Positions 61,821 through 64,000 of a stretch of 64,000 bases of DNA are shown here, piece after piece. Source of the DNA: Roseococcus microcysteis (GTDB lineage: Bacteria > Pseudomonadota > Alphaproteobacteria > Acetobacterales > Acetobacteraceae); NCBI RefSeq assembly GCF_014764365.1, contig NZ_CP061718.1, forward strand, positions 3,240,501 to 3,304,500. Reading direction: 5' to 3'. Both the position numbers and the translations under genes were made by a program. Under the pieces are notes generated by a model. That model made no database searches, was not told the origin of the DNA, and was given only the letters and a program-made list of their open reading frames with translations. The stretch's first letter is position 1. Each line of letters opens with the position of its first letter.

Positions 61821-63065
61821 CTACTCCGCCGGCGCCGCCACCGTGCGCGGCGCGGGGTCCTCGGCTTTTTCCCAGAGTTCGGGCTGCAGTTCCTCGGGGC
61901 TGTTGGGGAACCACAGCGCGCAGCCCAGCGTGACCGTGGCGGCCCCCGCCAGCGCCACCATGGCGGCCGCCAGGTTGCCCGTGCTGGCGTGCAGGAAGCC
62001 CACCAGCGGCGCGGCGCAGGCGGCCCCCAGGAAGCCCACGGTGAAGCGCAGCGAATAGAGCTTGGCGCGGAGTTCGGGCGCGACATAGCGCGCGGTGATG
62101 GTCTCGTTCACCGTCACCTGGCCGAAGATGGCCGCCGCCATCAGCCCCGCCAGCGGCAGGACGATCCAGCCATCCAGGAAGGAGAGCGCCAGCATTCCCG
62201 GCACCAGCACGATGGCGAGCGGCATGAAGACCGATTTCAGCGTCATCCGGTCAATCATGTGGCCCACGGTGAATTGCGCGAGGCCCCCGCACAGCGTCGC
62301 CAGGAAGGCCAGCAGCCCCACCACCGGCAGCAGGTCGGGCGAGGAGGCCAGGCGTTCCTCCATCAGCTTCGGGATCAGCATGGTGTAGGCGTTGAAGACC
62401 AGGCCCGAGACGACGGCGATCAGCATCAGGGAAATCACGGCGCGGCGGACGATGGCGCGCGGGATGCGCGGGAAGGGGCGCGTCTGCACGCCCGCGCGGC
62501 GCGCGTCATAGGCGGGTTCGCGCAGATAGGCCAACCCGATCACCATGCAGGCCAGCCCCGGCAGCACGAAGGCCCAGCGCCAGCCGAGCTGGGCCGCCAG
62601 GAAGGCCGTGACCACCGGGGCCAGCGCCACGCCCAGGTTCCCGAAGACGCCGTTGATGCCCATGGCGCGGCCCACCCGGTTGCCGCCGGCCTCGCTGATG
62701 ATGGCGGTGCCGATGGGGTGGTAGATGGCGGAAAAGGCGCCCATCACCGCCAGCGCCACCGCGAGCCCGAGCGGCCCCGAGGTGAAGCCCGCCGCCGCCA
62801 TGGCGGCCCCCGAGCCCAGGAAGAAGGCCGCCATCATGGCCTTGCGCCCGAAGCGCGCGGCCAGCCACCCCATGGGCAACGCGCCCAGCCCATAGACCAC
62901 GAACATGGCGGTGCCGAGGGCGATGATGGGCCCGTATTCCGTGCCGAAGGGCGCCCCCGGCTCCTGCACCATGGCCAGCACGGCGGTGGCCAGCACCAGC
63001 AGCCCGTAATGGGTGAAGGTGTGCGCGGCGTTGATGAAGCAGATCTGGCGGGTGGTGGAGGTCAT
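61821..63065 (-). CDS. Major facilitator superfamily transporter
   Basis: A 414-residue carrier with about 12 helices. The loop 2-3 motif is GWLAARFGRKAMMA. The start MTSTTRQICFINAAH at 63065 is chosen because the adjacent regulator gene is divergent. The subgroup resembles drug or metabolite antiporters (FSR/YnfM-like). Divergent arrangement with an AraC regulator 44 bp away suggests regulated expression. Substrate unknown. Confidence 0.86.
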   Translation of the reverse strand: MTSTTRQICFINAAHTFTHYGLLVLATAVLAMVQEPGAPFGTEYGPIIALGTAMFVVYGLGALPMGWLAARFGRKAMMAAFFLGSGAAMAAAGFTSGPLGLAVALAVMGAFSAIYHPIGTAIISEAGGNRVGRAMGINGVFGNLGVALAPVVTAFLAAQLGWRWAFVLPGLACMVIGLAYLREPAYDARRAGVQTRPFPRIPRAIVRRAVISLMLIAVVSGLVFNAYTMLIPKLMEERLASSPDLLPVVGLLAFLATLCGGLAQFTVGHMIDRMTLKSVFMPLAIVLVPGMLALSFLDGWIVLPLAGLMAAAIFGQVTVNETITARYVAPELRAKLYSLRFTVGFLGAACAAPLVGFLHASTGNLAAAMVALAGAATVTLGCALWFPNSPEELQPELWEKAEDPAPRTVAAPAE

Positions 63066-63109
63066 GGCGTTCACGCTAGCCTGTCCTTCCTTCAACGTCC
63101 GGACGGAAG

Positions 63110-63907
63110 ATGTCGGCAGACGGACAAAACCCGCGCACCCTGGCCCAGGAACAGGCCGACCGGCCGCTCACCGCCTATGCGCGCGACTACACCGATGGCG
63201 AGGGCACGGGCTGGCACCACCATGGCCGCGCCCAGCTTCTCTACGCCACGCGGGGCGTCATGCGGGTGGCGACACGGGAATACAACTTCACCGTGCCGCC
63301 GGGCCGCGCGCTGTGGGTTCCGGCCGCCATGCCGCATGCGGTGGCGGTGGAAGGGCCGCTCGCCATGCGCGCCCTGTTCTTCCGGGAGGATGCGGCGGTG
63401 CTGGGCGAGGGCAGGGCGCTGGTGCTGGCCGTCTCGCCCTTGCTGCGCGAACTCATCCTCGCCGCCTGCGCGGAGCCGCTGGAATGGGATGTGCAAGGGC
63501 GGGGCGGGCACCTGGCGGCGCTGATCGCGGAGGAGGTGGCGCGCGCCCCGCAACTGCCCTTCGGCCTGCCCGCCCCGCGCGATGCGCGGCTGCTACGGCT
63601 GGCGCAGGCGCTGGCCGCCGACCCGGCGCGCGACTGGACGCTGGAGGATTGGGCGCAGCGCTGCGGCGCCTCGGCGCGGACGCTCGCCCGGCTGTTCCAG
63701 GCAGAGACGGGCATGGGCTTCGCCCGCTGGCGCCAGGCCCTGCGCCTGACCGAGGCGGCGGCGTTGCTGGCGGGCGGCGCCACGCCGGCGCGGGCCGCGG
63801 CGGCGGTGGGCTATGCCAGCGCGCCGGCCTTCGGTGCCGCCTTCCGGGCGGCCTTCGGCCTCACGCCCGGCGAGGCGCGGCTCATTCGACCGGGGTCATC
63901 GCCTTGA
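63110..63907 (+). CDS. AraC-family regulator with cupin sensory domain
   Basis: The 265-residue protein has an N-terminal cupin-like domain (WHHHGRAQLLYATRGVMRV, VPPGRALWVPAAMPHAV) and a C-terminal AraC/XylS double HTH (LEDWAQRCGASARTLARLFQAETGM, AAAAVGYASAPAFGAAFRAAFGLTPGEA). Cupin-AraC regulators commonly control a divergently transcribed efflux gene, which fits the MFS gene next to it. Its last 26 nt overlap the end of the convergent truncated regulator gene. Confidence 0.88.
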   Translation: MSADGQNPRTLAQEQADRPLTAYARDYTDGEGTGWHHHGRAQLLYATRGVMRVATREYNFTVPPGRALWVPAAMPHAVAVEGPLAMRALFFREDAAVLGEGRALVLAVSPLLRELILAACAEPLEWDVQGRGGHLAALIAEEVARAPQLPFGLPAPRDARLLRLAQALAADPARDWTLEDWAQRCGASARTLARLFQAETGMGFARWRQALRLTEAAALLAGGATPARAAAAVGYASAPAFGAAFRAAFGLTPGEARLIRPGSSP

Positions 63908-64000
63908 TCAGGTCGAAGACGCGGCGGCGCACCGCGGGGTCCTGGATGCGGTAATAGGCGCGCACCAGTTCCAGCGTCTCGCGCCGGTGCAGGGTGTCGT
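63882..64000 (-). CDS. C-terminal fragment of a helix-turn-helix regulator (window-truncated)
   Basis: Only the last 39 codons are inside the window. The fragment includes RRETLELVRAYYRIQDPAVR and ends FDLIKAMTPVE. This is the typical tail of alphaproteobacterial XRE-type HTH proteins (ETLELVRAYYRI-DP-VRR). The stop TGA is at 63882-63884, so it overlaps the AraC gene end. The start lies beyond position 64000. Confidence 0.7.
   Translation of the reverse strand, partial: DTLHRRETLELVRAYYRIQDPAVRRRVFDLIKAMTPVE

Overview
The window is GC-rich (by eye about 70%), densely packed bacterial chromosome. The gene content points to an alphaproteobacterium, most likely of the Acetobacteraceae (Roseomonas-like). 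Supporting signs are an alphaproteobacterial-type RecX, PhaR, an ftsY with an acidic Pro-rich N-terminus, a DUF374-waaA-lpxK lipid A/Kdo cluster, a plcP-agt lipid-remodelling pair and accD-folC. No tRNA, rRNA, CRISPR array, prophage or insertion sequence was recognised. This is core and metabolic chromosome, not a mobile island. Taxonomy is inferred from protein character only.

Layout. 1-6300: three hairpins, a two-subunit thiamine-diphosphate decarboxylase divergent from eutBC, arfB, a small exported protein, then folC-accD. 6400-16650: a bifunctional penicillin-binding protein, azlD, a very large MscS channel with a Pro/Ala-rich linker, an MFS transporter, a HIG1-type protein, azlC-recX, an Rrf2 regulator, a universal stress protein and cysteine synthase. 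16700-23230: ftsK, a repeat block, a Tat-exported cyclase-family protein, a CBS-BON protein, a Tim44-like protein and an RraA-like protein. 23480-32060: envelope lipids (plcP-agt, DUF374-waaA-lpxK), then a tetR-devBCA export operon. 32100-32560: a tiny transcription unit with an extreme Shine-Dalgarno sequence, and degenerate repeats. 32560-42510: ftsY-mtaB-dapF, a lipoprotein, rpmI-rplT, pheST, an MFS transporter and ridA. 42660-47170: lepA, fabD-GNAT-fabG and an Rrf2 regulator. 47225-52990: a sulfite-oxidase-like enzyme and PHA genes (phaR, a PhaE-like protein overlapping a PhaC-like synthase, a lipoprotein, a thiolase). 53140-64000: an FAD monooxygenase, STAS plus anti-sigma kinase, a TRAP-TAXI system, uppP, proB, a YjbF-like lipoprotein, an MFS transporter, an AraC regulator and a truncated regulator.

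How the genes fit together. Much of the window serves the cell envelope: peptidoglycan (PBP, UppP), lipid A/Kdo (WaaA, LpxK), phospholipid turnover and glycolipid synthesis (PlcP, Agt), fatty acid synthesis (AccD, FabD, FabG) and envelope export (DevBCA). A second theme is carbon storage (PhaR, the PhaC-like synthase, thiolase). Translation genes (rpmI, rplT, pheST, lepA, mtaB, arfB) are interspersed.

Most notable observations. (1) Four genes (arfB, ftsK, the DUF374 acyltransferase and lpxK) are each broken by the apparent loss of one base in a short G or C run. This suggests a systematic sequencing or assembly error and creates a false DUF374-WaaA fusion. (2) An intergenic repeat family at 19221, 19341 and 38338 changes its hairpin arms but keeps their pairing. 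(3) A 26-32 codon ORF is preceded by 14 nt fully complementary to the 16S rRNA 3' end and followed by a terminator. (4) A PhaE-like and a PhaC-like gene overlap by 230 nt in different frames. (5) Other dispersed and tandem intergenic repeats lie at 28366/61655, 53010 and 61714.
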